A stretch of 64,000 bases of DNA from Glaciecola sp048820975 (GTDB lineage Bacteria; Pseudomonadota; Gammaproteobacteria; Enterobacterales; Alteromonadaceae): positions 186,001 through 250,000 of the forward strand of contig NZ_JBMEUF010000003.1 of the NCBI RefSeq assembly GCF_048820975.1. The letters are read 5' to 3'. Below, one piece after another: positions 53,154 through 62,768 of this stretch. The position numbers were made by a program, and so were the translations under genes. Each line of letters starts with the position of its first letter. Position 1 is the first letter of the stretch. The notes under the pieces were generated by a model. That model ran no database searches. It saw only the letters and a list, made by a program, of their open reading frames with translations, and was not told where the DNA came from.

Positions 53154-54053
53154 TTACACTAATACTCGTTTAGTTTTTCTGCGCCTAGCAACATAGCCAA
53201 ACAGCGTAGCGAAGAATAAATAGCTTAAAGATGGCGCGTTAACGGGTGTTGGAGTGGGGGTAAGGTTGTTACTACCATTAAATACGCTTGAAGCGGAAGT
53301 GAATGGAACAGGAGAGTCAAAAACAAGTCCAGGCGTGAAGAAGTCTGCGTTACCGAAGACTTTCATTTCTATAAAAAAGTCAATTTCAGTAATTTTACCG
53401 GTCTCAACAGAAAATAAGCCTGAAAATGAATTCAAGGGTAGACCCGATGCCGCCCAGTCACCTGAGAATGTACCATTTCTTATAACATAGCCATCATCAC
53501 CATACTTTAAAGGTTCGCCTGCTTGAAAGCCTGGATTCAAAGCACTTAGTATGAATGCATCTACATCAGCCCGTGTGGCTAAACTCAGTTCATCATCTTC
53601 GCTTGTTAAACCAAAGATTAACGATGCACCACTGGGACGGTTGGCAATATAAGGGAGGAATATTCCGTCCCACGCTACGCCAACGTCTATGTCAACTGTA
53701 CCGCCTGCTGCTTGGTCTGTTAGGTCAAAGGTGAGTGTGTCGGCCATTCTAAGAAGAGCACTAGTGGCTACGCTTGACGTTTGACCCAGCGGTATTAGTG
53801 TTGTTGATACTCCCATTTCGCCTGTTGATAGGTCACCACTAACATTTGCAGTTCGCTCAACAAATTGTGAGCTATATATATCTTGTGTCACATCAACAGA
53901 TGTCGCATCGCCTAGTTCTTCAGATATTATCGTATTGGTTAATACTCCTAATTCATATTTCATTCCATAACCGGTGCTTTCAATCGTCGCTGAAAGTGCA
54001 GGCACACTGACAAACATACTGGCTAACGCCAACACACATATTTTCTTTTTCAT
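53154..54053 (-). CDS. PEP-CTERM-like secreted protein
   Basis: Function unknown. At 299 aa it has a signal peptide (MKKKICVLALASMFV, cleavage near LSA-TI). A beta-rich middle follows, and a C-terminal sorting tail of Pro-rich linker (TPTPTPVNAPS), hydrophobic helix (LSYLFFATLFGYV) and ARRRKTK. That tail matches the PEP-CTERM layout, with NAPS in place of the usual PEP motif, a variant seen in marine gammaproteobacteria. Exosortase processing and surface display are inferred. It has AGGGATC upstream of the ATG and is convergent with the LysR gene. Confidence 0.72.
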   Translation of the reverse strand: MKKKICVLALASMFVSVPALSATIESTGYGMKYELGVLTNTIISEELGDATSVDVTQDIYSSQFVERTANVSGDLSTGEMGVSTTLIPLGQTSSVATSALLRMADTLTFDLTDQAAGGTVDIDVGVAWDGIFLPYIANRPSGASLIFGLTSEDDELSLATRADVDAFILSALNPGFQAGEPLKYGDDGYVIRNGTFSGDWAASGLPLNSFSGLFSVETGKITEIDFFIEMKVFGNADFFTPGLVFDSPVPFTSASSVFNGSNNLTPTPTPVNAPSLSYLFFATLFGYVARRRKTKRVLV

Positions 54054-54763
54054 GGCTGATCCCTATTTTACTAATCCGTTTTTAACATTATTGTTATCTA
54101 TATTTTGCGATCGACTAATGTTCTTCGGCAACAACTTCTTTATTGCTGTGCGCACGTGATACAAACACAAACGATGTCAACGATTTTGTATATCGTGGTG
54201 CACGAAATCAAGCGTAAAGGCCATTCCTTATAAAAATCTTATAAAAATATATATAAATTTTGAGGCGTAAAATACGGGGTTATTAGAGGTGAAATGTGCA
54301 GCCTAGGTCAGGGAAAAAGGAAAAAGTGGGTAAGGAGAATAAGACGGATTAAAGCTATTTGCTATCTCCCGTGACAGCTGTCTTTTTGACTAGATTGTTT
54401 TTTTTGAATATCTAATTATGGGAGTGTTTTATGGCGTGTTAGTTTAGCATTTCATGCGCAGACAGGGCGTTGGTGCCGGAAATGGATTATTGAAGCGCGA
54501 ATAGCCCCACCATTTACTAGCGTTTTTCTTTATTATTGCAGCAGTAAATTGAGCCTATTCATGCTTGACCAAATAAAAAGATTAGATATTAGAGTACGTA
54601 GTAATACGCCCATCCGTCAAAAATCAAAAAGATGGATTTTTATACAATCATTATCTTTCCCTTATATTTTTAACAGGCATTCACATCCTAGTTTACAGAT
54701 ACTTTTTAAGCACTTGGATACCATCTCATATACCAAGCCATTAATTAATAGGAGCGAGTCGTC
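54054..54763. other. 710-bp gene-poor stretch
   Basis: AT-rich DNA between the PEP-CTERM-like gene and the small secreted protein gene. A 98-codon frame at 54549-54845 lacks a ribosome site and overlaps the better 114-aa frame, so I do not call it. No RNA gene or repeat is recognised. Confidence 0.45.
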
Positions 54764-55108
54764 ATGTTATGCATGGGAGATAAATTTAGAACTTTTCAAC
54801 AATCAAAAAAAATCATTTTTGTTATTATGGTATCAGTTGCGCTGACGCCATGTGGAAAAGCCGTCGTTGCGTGTAATCAAGGGATACAAATTCCAGAAAC
54901 CTTAGCTGTCGAGTATAGGATTTCTATCAGTGAGCGTCAGTTAGGTGAAAGTTCCGTTTGGTCATCACCTTCGCTTTTAGCTAAAGAGGGATTATTTACC
55001 GAAGCCCTCATGCCAATTGTAAGACTAGCTGATGATGGTGCTACTGTAGTGATTTCACAACGTTTAGAAAACAATAGTTTAGATATTCAAAGTCACGAAA
55101 TTGACTAG
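54764..55108 (+). CDS. Small putative secreted protein (114 aa)
   Basis: Not recognised. GGAG lies 9 bp before the ATG. A charged start (MLCMGDKFRTFQQSKK) precedes a hydrophobic signal-like stretch (IIFVIMVSVALTP) and two Cys. The mature part is a short mixed sequence with beta pattern (ATVVISQRLENN). It stands alone. The start is supported, but no family link is visible, so it could still be a chance frame. Confidence 0.4.
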   Translation: MLCMGDKFRTFQQSKKIIFVIMVSVALTPCGKAVVACNQGIQIPETLAVEYRISISERQLGESSVWSSPSLLAKEGLFTEALMPIVRLADDGATVVISQRLENNSLDIQSHEID

Positions 55109-55346
55109 CCTATGTGACTGATTTGACCTTAAGTGCGAACATGTTGTTGTTTCGCGTTGAGTTTCCCCCAAATGCCAACTGGGATGGAAGTTGTATGGGT
55201 TTATAAGTTAACTCACTTGTCGCCTCGACACGCCTCAATACCTTGTATAGTTTAAAAAATATATGCTATAAAGCATTCTAGAATTAAACAGGAAATGCGA
55301 TGTTAAGGCTTTTTGCGCTTAACACGCTAAAAATTATGGATAAATT

Positions 55347-56375
55347 GTGAAAATATTCTCTGCATTGGTATGCGTGTTATTGTTAGGAATAAGTGGCTCA
55401 TCATTTGGTAATGACATAGAAGTTAAAGCCGCCAAAATAATAAAAAGAGCTAATAAAGCGGAAGAAGCCTTTACCTCGCGCGGAGGCATGGAAGGTTGGA
55501 CAAGAATTTCATTTATAGTAGATAAAGACGGAACAACGAAAGATATTGTTGTTTTTGATCATTCAGGCAAAGACCGATATGTCAAAAAAGCCACTAAATA
55601 TATAAGAAACCTACAATACTCTCCTGCACTCGTTAATAATAAGCCCGTAACAAGTGCTCAAATCTTGTTTATTAAACACACATACTCAGAGGCTGGCCAT
55701 AGCGAAGGTAGCGTTACGCCTGCCTTTGCAAAAGAATATCAAGCGACAATAGATGCTCTTGCTAGCCCTAACGTGAATATGCTTAGCATAAAAACATCCA
55801 TAGACGATTTGGTAGAAGACCATACTAAAAATTTAAACGAGCATGCTTTGGCTGCTTGGTTAAAGTCTATCTATTATTATAAAAATGAAGAATTTTTAGA
55901 ATATATGCGCCAATCTCAAATTACAGTAGATTTATACGAATACTTACCTGTAGCGATATTGGCTAAGTCAACGGTGAATCTTTTTGAGTCACAGCTCTAT
56001 TTCGGAAATTTCAATGGCGCCTCTGAAACGCTTGCGCGTATGGGGAGTATTAGTGGCCTTAATTTATCTCAACAAACGTATCAGCAATTTGTAGATTCAC
56101 TTAAAGCTGCCAAAGCGGCTAGATCAGAAAATGCGACTAAAGGTCAACTCACTAGCTTAGGCGCGTGGTCACAAACTTATGAACTCTCTACATTTAAAGT
56201 TGAAGTGTCTCAGGGAAAAGTTGATTCAGTAGAACTTAGATGTAATGACTATCAACAAAAATATGTTGAAGGTTGGGAGAAGAAAATAGAGCTTCCAGCA
56301 CAAACTTCTGATTGCATTTTGTTAATTAAAGGGGATGCGGGATCAACATTTGATATTATTGAAATGACTAGTTGA
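55347..56375 (+). CDS. Secreted protein with TonB C-terminal-like domain
   Basis: At 342 aa it has a signal peptide (MKIFSALVCVLLLG, cleavage near SFG-ND). A TonB C-terminal-like domain (about residues 25-115) carries EGWTRISFIVDKDGTTKDIVV and YIRNLQYSPALVNNKPV. A helical region with TPR-like character (about 130-260) and a small beta tail follow. There is no membrane anchor as in true TonB, so it is not an energy transducer by itself; the family often appears in cell-envelope proteins of unknown role. The start is GTG at 55347. Single gene, convergent with pldA. Confidence 0.65.
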   Translation: MKIFSALVCVLLLGISGSSFGNDIEVKAAKIIKRANKAEEAFTSRGGMEGWTRISFIVDKDGTTKDIVVFDHSGKDRYVKKATKYIRNLQYSPALVNNKPVTSAQILFIKHTYSEAGHSEGSVTPAFAKEYQATIDALASPNVNMLSIKTSIDDLVEDHTKNLNEHALAAWLKSIYYYKNEEFLEYMRQSQITVDLYEYLPVAILAKSTVNLFESQLYFGNFNGASETLARMGSISGLNLSQQTYQQFVDSLKAAKAARSENATKGQLTSLGAWSQTYELSTFKVEVSQGKVDSVELRCNDYQQKYVEGWEKKIELPAQTSDCILLIKGDAGSTFDIIEMTS

Positions 56376-56532
56376 TAAGCAAAAAAGCAAAAGCAGGTTC
56401 ACAAAAATGATTGGCTACAAGAAGCTCTTCTATGGGCTTGCTTAAGCCGTTGCCACATAGTGCTAGTAAATAATTACCAGCACTGTGAACACACTTAAGA
56501 TTCGCAAGTTTAAAATCAAAATAACGTTTATA

Positions 56533-57498
56533 TTAAAGGAATTTTAATTGAACGCCTGCGCTTATTCTTTTCTGGTGGCGATTATAATCAATTAGCGAGT
56601 CACCGTAACCATTAAAGTATTGAATTAAAAAATCATAACGCGCGTTAATGGGGTACGTATAGTTTATTTCGATACCGCCACGGTTATCATCAAAGCGTAA
56701 GTTATTACGTAAGCGGGTGGTAACGGTCGAACGTCCAAATTGCGCACTAAAACCTATTTCTATTCGCCCGTAATAGTCATTTATATCAGGGTTATCATCG
56801 CCTCTTGGGTCAAGCGGAAATTCTTTATCATCTTCAGGTATTCTATACCAAGTACGAACAAAATAAGCCGTATCTTCATCACTGAATAATGCAGAAACGG
56901 TAATACGGTTCCAGCTTCTAGACTTCAGTCCGTTTTGCCCATTTGACTGATGGTTCAAACCAATTTGCATCAAGTTAAATTGGTAGCCTAAAATCTTTAT
57001 GTCAGTGTCAAACATATAGAATAACTCAGGCTCATAATTAGTTTCCCTAAAAGGTTTAGATGTTTCACTATTATATAACTGCCACAACGACATAGCGGTA
57101 AAACCAAAATACAGGCCCGAAAAATCATCATTGTGTGTCCACAAAGGTGTTTTTACGCTTATTTGATACTTGGCCTCTAAGTTATCTATGACTTCTTCGC
57201 CTTCACCATCTAAGGTTATGGAATTAGGATCGCTTACATGGCTCACTGGTAGAATATAGTTTGGCCAATGTTGGCTCATTGAAAAAAGGTTTTCGTTAGC
57301 TTCTTTATCACTGAGTATGCGCTCTTCATATATGCTGGAATTTGGCTCACCAGGCTTAACGGTAATCACCTCTACATCTTTTGGCTTAGCGTCATCTTCT
57401 TGCTGTGCGTCTTGTGCGTGGGCCGAAAATGCGCCTGCGCTACAACACAGTAATAACGCCATTTTAGGCACAATGCGGCTATATGAAGATGTAAACAT
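56533..57498 (-). CDS. pldA: Outer membrane phospholipase A
   Basis: Calcium-dependent outer-membrane phospholipase that removes mislocalised phospholipids from the outer leaflet. At 321 aa it has a signal peptide ending AHA, then a long acidic lead, and a 12-strand barrel. The catalytic His and Ser are in GLNHQSNGQNG, and the Asn is in SRSWNRI, as in OmpLA (His142, Ser144 and Asn156 in E. coli numbering). The C-terminus ends in an aromatic-type beta signal (VQLKFL). AAGGACC precedes the ATG. It lies 38 bp downstream of the MBL gene on the same strand. Confidence 0.92.
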   Translation of the reverse strand: MFTSSYSRIVPKMALLLCCSAGAFSAHAQDAQQEDDAKPKDVEVITVKPGEPNSSIYEERILSDKEANENLFSMSQHWPNYILPVSHVSDPNSITLDGEGEEVIDNLEAKYQISVKTPLWTHNDDFSGLYFGFTAMSLWQLYNSETSKPFRETNYEPELFYMFDTDIKILGYQFNLMQIGLNHQSNGQNGLKSRSWNRITVSALFSDEDTAYFVRTWYRIPEDDKEFPLDPRGDDNPDINDYYGRIEIGFSAQFGRSTVTTRLRNNLRFDDNRGGIEINYTYPINARYDFLIQYFNGYGDSLIDYNRHQKRISAGVQLKFL

Positions 57499-57536
57499 GA
57501 AGGTCCTTATTAAAGAATAAAATGGGTATATTAAAG

Positions 57537-58370
57537 TTAAAATGTGAAGGTTTGACTTTCCCTCGCGCCCACACAGCTTGTTGTTCCGCCGCCAATTGCA
57601 ATAATTTCATTCGCGTGCTCTACAAGTTCATCTACCATGGCGTCGTTGCGCTCTGGATCATGGCTATAAAGGGCGAGAGTCTTAACGTTTGCAGCTAAAG
57701 CTAGCTTTATTGCTTCCTCTGCAACCGAGTGCCCCCAGCCAGATTTAGCGGGCATATCTTCAATTACATATTGCGCATCATGAATAAGTAAATCAGCGTG
57801 TTTTACAAAGGTAACAAAGTCTAGAAAGTCGGTATTTTTCGCATAGGGAGGATAGAGTTCATTATCAGTTACGTACGCAATTTTAACGCCGCTATCTTCA
57901 ATGCAATAACAGCTTCCACCACCAGGGTGGTTCATTTTTAAGCGCGTAATTTTGGCCGTAGAAATAGACCAGCTGTTTTGGCTAGGTTGATGTAAGCTCA
58001 GCTTCGCTTGGATTGCTTCTCGCGGAACCGGGAAAAAACTGCCTGACATTTGCTCTAAAAAAGCCTCAGGGCGAAGTTCATCGGTTTCACCCGGAGTAAC
58101 ATAAATGGGCCTATCTTTTTGATAAATAGGCGCAAAAAAAGGAAAGCCTTGTATATGATCCCAATGATTGTGCGACAGCAATATATGAATGGGGGAGGCG
58201 TCGCTCAACAAGCGTTTACCTAATAGGCGAATGCCGGTACCTGAATCAAGCACAATGTGCGTGCCATCATCAAGTTTGATATAAGTGCAGGCGGTGTTGC
58301 CGCCATAGCGGACAAAATCTTCGCCTGGTGTGGGAATAGAACCCCGTACACCGTAAAACGTTACCTGCAC
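57537..58370 (-). CDS. MBL-fold metallo-hydrolase
   Basis: It has 277 aa. The metal ligands are in SHNHWDHIQGFPFF (HxHxDH), MNHPGG, TDNE and YSHDPE. The start VTFYGVRGSIPTPG and the RYGGNTAC loop are typical of the group that includes class II cAMP phosphodiesterase-like and RNase Z-related proteins; the substrate is unknown. The start is GTG at 58370 with GGAG six bases upstream. It lies between proS and pldA in a minus-strand run. Confidence 0.85.
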   Translation of the reverse strand: MQVTFYGVRGSIPTPGEDFVRYGGNTACTYIKLDDGTHIVLDSGTGIRLLGKRLLSDASPIHILLSHNHWDHIQGFPFFAPIYQKDRPIYVTPGETDELRPEAFLEQMSGSFFPVPREAIQAKLSLHQPSQNSWSISTAKITRLKMNHPGGGSCYCIEDSGVKIAYVTDNELYPPYAKNTDFLDFVTFVKHADLLIHDAQYVIEDMPAKSGWGHSVAEEAIKLALAANVKTLALYSHDPERNDAMVDELVEHANEIIAIGGGTTSCVGARESQTFTF

Positions 58371-58393
58371 TGCAATCTCCTGATAGTTAGCTA

Positions 58394-60100
58394 TTAAAGT
58401 GCGCTTAAAAACGCGGAAACTTCATCAATGGCTAACATAGACTTTTCACCCGTGCGTCGATTTTTATATTCAACTTGCTGGTTATCAAGGTTACGTTCAC
58501 CAATTACAATGCTATGTGGCACACCAATAAGTTCCATATCAGCAAACATTACGCCTGGGCGCTCTTTTCTATCATCAAACAGCACTTCAACGTTTGCATC
58601 ACTTAAGTTTTTGTATAAGTTTTCAGCCACCTCTTGCACTCGATGTGACTTATGCATATTCATTGGAATAATAACCACTTTGAATGGCGCAATTGCTTCA
58701 GGCCAAATAATGCCGTATTTATCATGGTTTTGCTCAATCGCAGCGGCAACAATTCTGGTTACCCCAATTCCATAGCAACCCATTTGTAACACTTCATGCT
58801 TGCCTGTTTCGGTTAGCACGCCGCAGTTCATGGCTTTAGAATATTTATCACCCAGTTGAAATATATGACCAACTTCAATGCCTTTGCGAATTTCCAACTC
58901 ACCTTCACCGTCGGGTGATGGGTCTCCAGCTACAACGTCGCGTAGGTCGGCCGTGGTAAATTTAGGTACATCACGCTCCCAATTTACGCCTACAAAATGC
59001 GTATTGGCTTCGTTAGCGCCACATACAAAATCGCTGCAAGCCGCTGCGCTGTTATCTACAATAATAGGCAGGTTTAAATTAACTGGGCCTAAGGTGCCAA
59101 ATCCGCATCCTACAAGTGCTATAACGTCTTTTTCATCAGCCATAAGCAAAGGGCTGGCAACCAAGTCATGTTTAATGGCTTTTATTTCGTTTAGTTGATG
59201 ATCACCGCGAAGAACAAGTGCCACAATTGGCGACCCTGATGCTTCGCTGCCTTTCACCATAAGGGTTTTAACTGAATTCTTGGCGTCTATTTTTAATACT
59301 TCGGCCACCGAATCAATTGTTTTAGCTTCGCCGGTGTCTACTTTTTCTAAGGTTTGAGTGGCGGGTGCAGCATTGGCGGTGCAAACGGCTTGTGCCAATT
59401 CTACATTAGCAGCGTAAGTACTGGCGTTGCTAAACGCTATATCATCTTCGCCTGATTCAGCTAGCACATGAAATTCATGTGATACAGCACCGCCAATTGA
59501 ACCTGAATCAGCAATTACTGAGCGGTATTCAAGGCCAATACGCTCAAATATATTGCAATATGCTTGATGCATTGTTTGATAAGTTGAATCTAAGCATTCA
59601 TCACTTAAGTGAAAAGAGTATGCATCTTTCATCACAAACTCACGGCCACGCATAATGCCGAAGCGAGGGCGAATTTCGTCTCGAAACTTGGTCTGAATTT
59701 GAAATAAATTGAGCGGTAACTGTTTATAACTGCTTACTTCGTTGCGTACAAGCGCAGTAATAACTTCTTCATGAGTAGGGCCTAATACGAAATCTCGCTG
59801 TTGGCGGTCTTTAATACGCAGCAGTTCTGGGCCATATTCTTCCCAGCGGCCTGACTCTTCCCATAAATCTGCCGGTTGAACTACTGGCATGTTAATTTCA
59901 ATAGAACCCGCTTTGTTCATTTCATCGCGCACAATATGCGCCACTTTATTTAATACACGTAAACCTGTAGGTAACCAATTGTACAAGCCAGCGGCTACCT
60001 TTCTTACCATACCGGCTCTTATCATAAGCTGGTGGCTAATTACTTCTGCGTCGCTAGGAACTTCTTTTTGTGTGGCAAGTAAATACTGTGATGTGCGCAT
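58394..60100 (-). CDS. proS: Prolyl-tRNA synthetase (with editing domain)
   Basis: Class II synthetase charging tRNA-Pro. It has 568 aa, the bacterial long form. N-terminal motifs are GLYNWLPTGLRVLNKV (motif 1) and FRDEIRPRFGIMRGREFVMKDAYSF (motif 2). The inserted editing domain (about residues 225-400) hydrolyses Ala-tRNA-Pro. GCYGIGVTRIVAAAIEQ is motif 3, and the anticodon domain is C-terminal. trmO lies upstream on the same strand, as in E. coli. Confidence 0.97.
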   Translation of the reverse strand: MRTSQYLLATQKEVPSDAEVISHQLMIRAGMVRKVAAGLYNWLPTGLRVLNKVAHIVRDEMNKAGSIEINMPVVQPADLWEESGRWEEYGPELLRIKDRQQRDFVLGPTHEEVITALVRNEVSSYKQLPLNLFQIQTKFRDEIRPRFGIMRGREFVMKDAYSFHLSDECLDSTYQTMHQAYCNIFERIGLEYRSVIADSGSIGGAVSHEFHVLAESGEDDIAFSNASTYAANVELAQAVCTANAAPATQTLEKVDTGEAKTIDSVAEVLKIDAKNSVKTLMVKGSEASGSPIVALVLRGDHQLNEIKAIKHDLVASPLLMADEKDVIALVGCGFGTLGPVNLNLPIIVDNSAAACSDFVCGANEANTHFVGVNWERDVPKFTTADLRDVVAGDPSPDGEGELEIRKGIEVGHIFQLGDKYSKAMNCGVLTETGKHEVLQMGCYGIGVTRIVAAAIEQNHDKYGIIWPEAIAPFKVVIIPMNMHKSHRVQEVAENLYKNLSDANVEVLFDDRKERPGVMFADMELIGVPHSIVIGERNLDNQQVEYKNRRTGEKSMLAIDEVSAFLSAL

Positions 60101-60185
60101 ATTCTTTATTATTTAGTGTTTAAAAGTGTATTGTTGCGCGATTTTAGCAGTCTGGGAAAACATACTAAAGCGAAATATGGTTTAT

Positions 60186-60872
60186 TTAAATATCTATGCT
60201 CAATACCGTCACGGTATTGTTATGAACTTGCCAATGAACGTCGCTTGAGTAAAGCGACAAATGGTAAGTTTTGGTATCCGCTTTTGCTTTTTTATACGCT
60301 GGGCGAGGGTCTTGGCTAAGAATATTTTCAAGCAGGGCGCTAAAGTCACTAAACTGCGCTTCACATTTTGCTAAGGCCTTAAGTGTTGAATTGTCATACT
60401 TCACGCTGAGTAGACTTGAAGGTGCTTGTTCTGCATAACCTGCTAGGGCGTTTGGCTGCGAATCGGCATAAGGTAAGTAAGGCTTAATGTCTATAATAGG
60501 CGTTGCGTCTAGTAAATCTATTCCCCCCACTCTTAGGCGTTGTTGATTAAACCCTAGGTTTTCTACTAGTGACATGCCTATACCATTTGGACGAAAAGTG
60601 CTGCGCGTGGCAAATACGCCCATTTTTTTATTCCCGCCAAGGCGCGGAGGCCGAACCTTTTCACTAAATCCTTGTTCTAAATTTTCGTGAAACATAAACA
60701 AAAGCCAAAGATGTGAAAATTGTTCAATACCATCTAATGCGTGTTCGGGATTAATTTCTTTCACAAATTCTATTTCACCTTTTGCCAAGCTTAATGCTTG
60801 GCTTTGCCTTGGGATGGCAAATTTTTGCTTAAAAGGTGAATGAATATGGGCAATGGGAGATAGGCTGTACAC
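60186..60872 (-). CDS. trmO: tRNA (N6-threonylcarbamoyladenosine37-N6)-methyltransferase TrmO
   Basis: Methylates t6A37 of some tRNAs using S-adenosylmethionine. Signature segments are IAHIHSPFKQKFAIPRQ, VRPPRLGGNKKMGVFATRST and IDIKPYLPYADSQ, ending QDPRPAY. Its fold is a SAM-binding beta barrel (TsaA type). I chose the GTG at 60872 (228 aa) with AGGA nine bases upstream, because it matches family length; a longer frame from a TTG at 60941 would add an N-terminal hydrophobic stretch. It lies upstream of proS on the same strand, 85 bp apart. Confidence 0.9.
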   Translation of the reverse strand: MYSLSPIAHIHSPFKQKFAIPRQSQALSLAKGEIEFVKEINPEHALDGIEQFSHLWLLFMFHENLEQGFSEKVRPPRLGGNKKMGVFATRSTFRPNGIGMSLVENLGFNQQRLRVGGIDLLDATPIIDIKPYLPYADSQPNALAGYAEQAPSSLLSVKYDNSTLKALAKCEAQFSDFSALLENILSQDPRPAYKKAKADTKTYHLSLYSSDVHWQVHNNTVTVLSIDI

Positions 60873-61084
60873 AGCAGTGGTTCCTAAACAACTAATTTGT
60901 ATAATGACACATAAGGTAAAGAGTAATGGTTTATAATACAAATAATTGACTTGAATAAAGCAAAATCACCCTTAAATTACGCTAAAATAATTGAGTAAAT
61001 AAAAGCGCAAAATCTTAAGCTTCAAGGCAAGCATCGCTAAAAATATAAAACAAAAAGAATGTGTGCAGCAGAATAAGGAAAGTT

Positions 61085-62026
61085 ATGATTTCGGTAAGCA
61101 ATCTTTGCAAGCAGTTTGGCGGCAATACCGTGGTGAATAATTTGTCATTCGAACTCGCCCAAGGCGATGTACTGGCTTTTTTAGGGCCAAACGGTGCGGG
61201 CAAATCAACCACTATGAAAATGCTAACGGGTTTTCTCCCCGCTTCATCAGGTGTGATGACTATAAACGGCCTTGATTATAATGAGCCGGGGCAAGGCATT
61301 AAAATAAAACAAATGATTGGATATTTACCCGAAGGCGCGCCGGCCTATGCCGATATGACCGTGTATCAGTTTTTAGACTTCATAGCGCAAGCGCGCAAAA
61401 TTCCAAAAAAAATCCGTAAACAAGCTATTAATAAAGTCTGTGAACAGGTTGAGCTAAAAAGCGTTCTTAATAAGAAGGTTGAAACCTTATCCAAAGGTTT
61501 TACTCGCAGAGTGGGTTTGGCACAAGCAATTATCCACGATCCTAAAATTTTGATTTTAGATGAACCTACTGACGGCTTAGATCCAAATCAGAAGCACCAG
61601 GTACGCCAATTAATTGCAAATTTAGCCAAAGATAAAATAGTGATTATTTCTACGCACATTCTTGAAGAAGTGACGGCGGTGTGTAACCGAGTAATTATTA
61701 TAGCAAATGGTGAGAAACGCTTTGATGATACCCCTCAAACTTTACAGCAACAGTCAGCCTATCATAATGCGGTAACGATCAAATTAAGCTACTTAGCTGA
61801 CATATCGGGCTTACTAGAAGTAGAGGGCGTAGCTGATTTAAAGCATGACAAAGCTTCAAGCCGCGTAACTATTTTTCCTGAGCCAGGTGTGTCAATTATT
61901 GAAAATGTTTCTGCCCACATACAGCGCACTCAAATGCCGGTAGATATGATATTTCCCGAAAAAGGCCGCTTAGACGAAGTATTTAGAAGTATTACAAAAA
62001 GCGAACAGAAAAAGGAGGTTGAATAA
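61085..62026 (+). CDS. gldA: ABC transporter ATP-binding protein, GldA-like
   Basis: It has 313 aa. Walker A is GPNGAGKST, the signature is LSKGFTRRVGLAQA, and Walker B is ILILDEPTDGLDP. It is of the multidrug/NosF-type exporter family with a C-terminal extension. The start at ATG 61085 has AAGGA upstream; an in-frame earlier start adds only eight residues. Its stop overlaps the permease start by one base (TAATG). With the two following genes it forms the GldA-F-G layout known from gliding bacteria, but also common in non-gliding gammaproteobacteria. Confidence 0.88.
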   Translation: MISVSNLCKQFGGNTVVNNLSFELAQGDVLAFLGPNGAGKSTTMKMLTGFLPASSGVMTINGLDYNEPGQGIKIKQMIGYLPEGAPAYADMTVYQFLDFIAQARKIPKKIRKQAINKVCEQVELKSVLNKKVETLSKGFTRRVGLAQAIIHDPKILILDEPTDGLDPNQKHQVRQLIANLAKDKIVIISTHILEEVTAVCNRVIIIANGEKRFDDTPQTLQQQSAYHNAVTIKLSYLADISGLLEVEGVADLKHDKASSRVTIFPEPGVSIIENVSAHIQRTQMPVDMIFPEKGRLDEVFRSITKSEQKKEVE

Positions 62027-62766
62027 TGTTTTCAAGTCCAAGCGTGATTATCTTTAAGCGGGAATTTGCGAGCTTTTTTGCCACACCGGTTGCTTACATT
62101 TTTATTGCAATATTCTTAGTTTTATCAAGCGTATTTACCTTTATGTTTGGCGGCTTCTATGAACAGGGACAAGCCGACTTACTCAGTTTTTTCAATTTTC
62201 ATCCTTGGCTATACTTGTTCTTAGTACCCGCTATTGCTATGCGCTCGTGGTCAGAAGAGCGCAAAAGTGGCAGTATAGAACTGCTCATGACACTGCCTTT
62301 TACTACCATGCAAATCATGTTGGGTAAATTTTTTGCCGCGTGGGCTATTTTGGCCTTGTGCCTAACCTTAACCTTTCCTCTTTGGATAATATTGAATTAT
62401 TTAGGCGAGCCTGACAACGGCATTGTGCTTGCGGCTTACCTTGGAAGCTGGCTCATGTCGGGAGCGTATTTAGCGGTAGGTGTGTGTATGTCGGCTACTA
62501 CGCGAAATCAGGTGGTGGCCTTTATTCTTGCAGTAGTGGTGTGCTTCTTTTTAGTACTGGCCGGTTCACCGCTTGTGATTGATTTGTTTAAGTTGTGGGC
62601 ACCTAACATGGTAGTCGATACCGTTGCCGCTTTTAGCTTTTTGAGTCATTTTCAAAATATGGCAAAAGGTGTAATAGCCTTAAATGATGTTGTGTTTTAT
62701 ATATTGAGTATTACCGTTTGGCTGTACGCAGGATATGTAGTTATTGAACAGAAAAAGGCGGACTAA
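62026..62766 (+). CDS. gldF: ABC transporter permease, GldF-like
   Basis: Six-helix permease of 246 aa (ABC-2 type). The conserved segment MRSWSEERKSGSIELLMTLP follows the second helix. It is coupled to the ATPase gene by a one-base overlap, and the next gene starts two bases after its stop. The transported substrate is not known. Confidence 0.86.
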   Translation: MFSSPSVIIFKREFASFFATPVAYIFIAIFLVLSSVFTFMFGGFYEQGQADLLSFFNFHPWLYLFLVPAIAMRSWSEERKSGSIELLMTLPFTTMQIMLGKFFAAWAILALCLTLTFPLWIILNYLGEPDNGIVLAAYLGSWLMSGAYLAVGVCMSATTRNQVVAFILAVVVCFFLVLAGSPLVIDLFKLWAPNMVVDTVAAFSFLSHFQNMAKGVIALNDVVFYILSITVWLYAGYVVIEQKKAD

Positions 62767-62768
62767 AA

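Noticed and set aside
54549..54845. 98-codon frame on the plus strand
   Set aside because: No ribosome site, odd composition, and overlap with the better-supported 114-aa frame.
60873..60941. N-terminal extension of trmO with signal-like stretch
   Set aside because: It relies on a TTG start. The GTG at 60872 has a ribosome site and gives the normal family length; TrmO is cytoplasmic.
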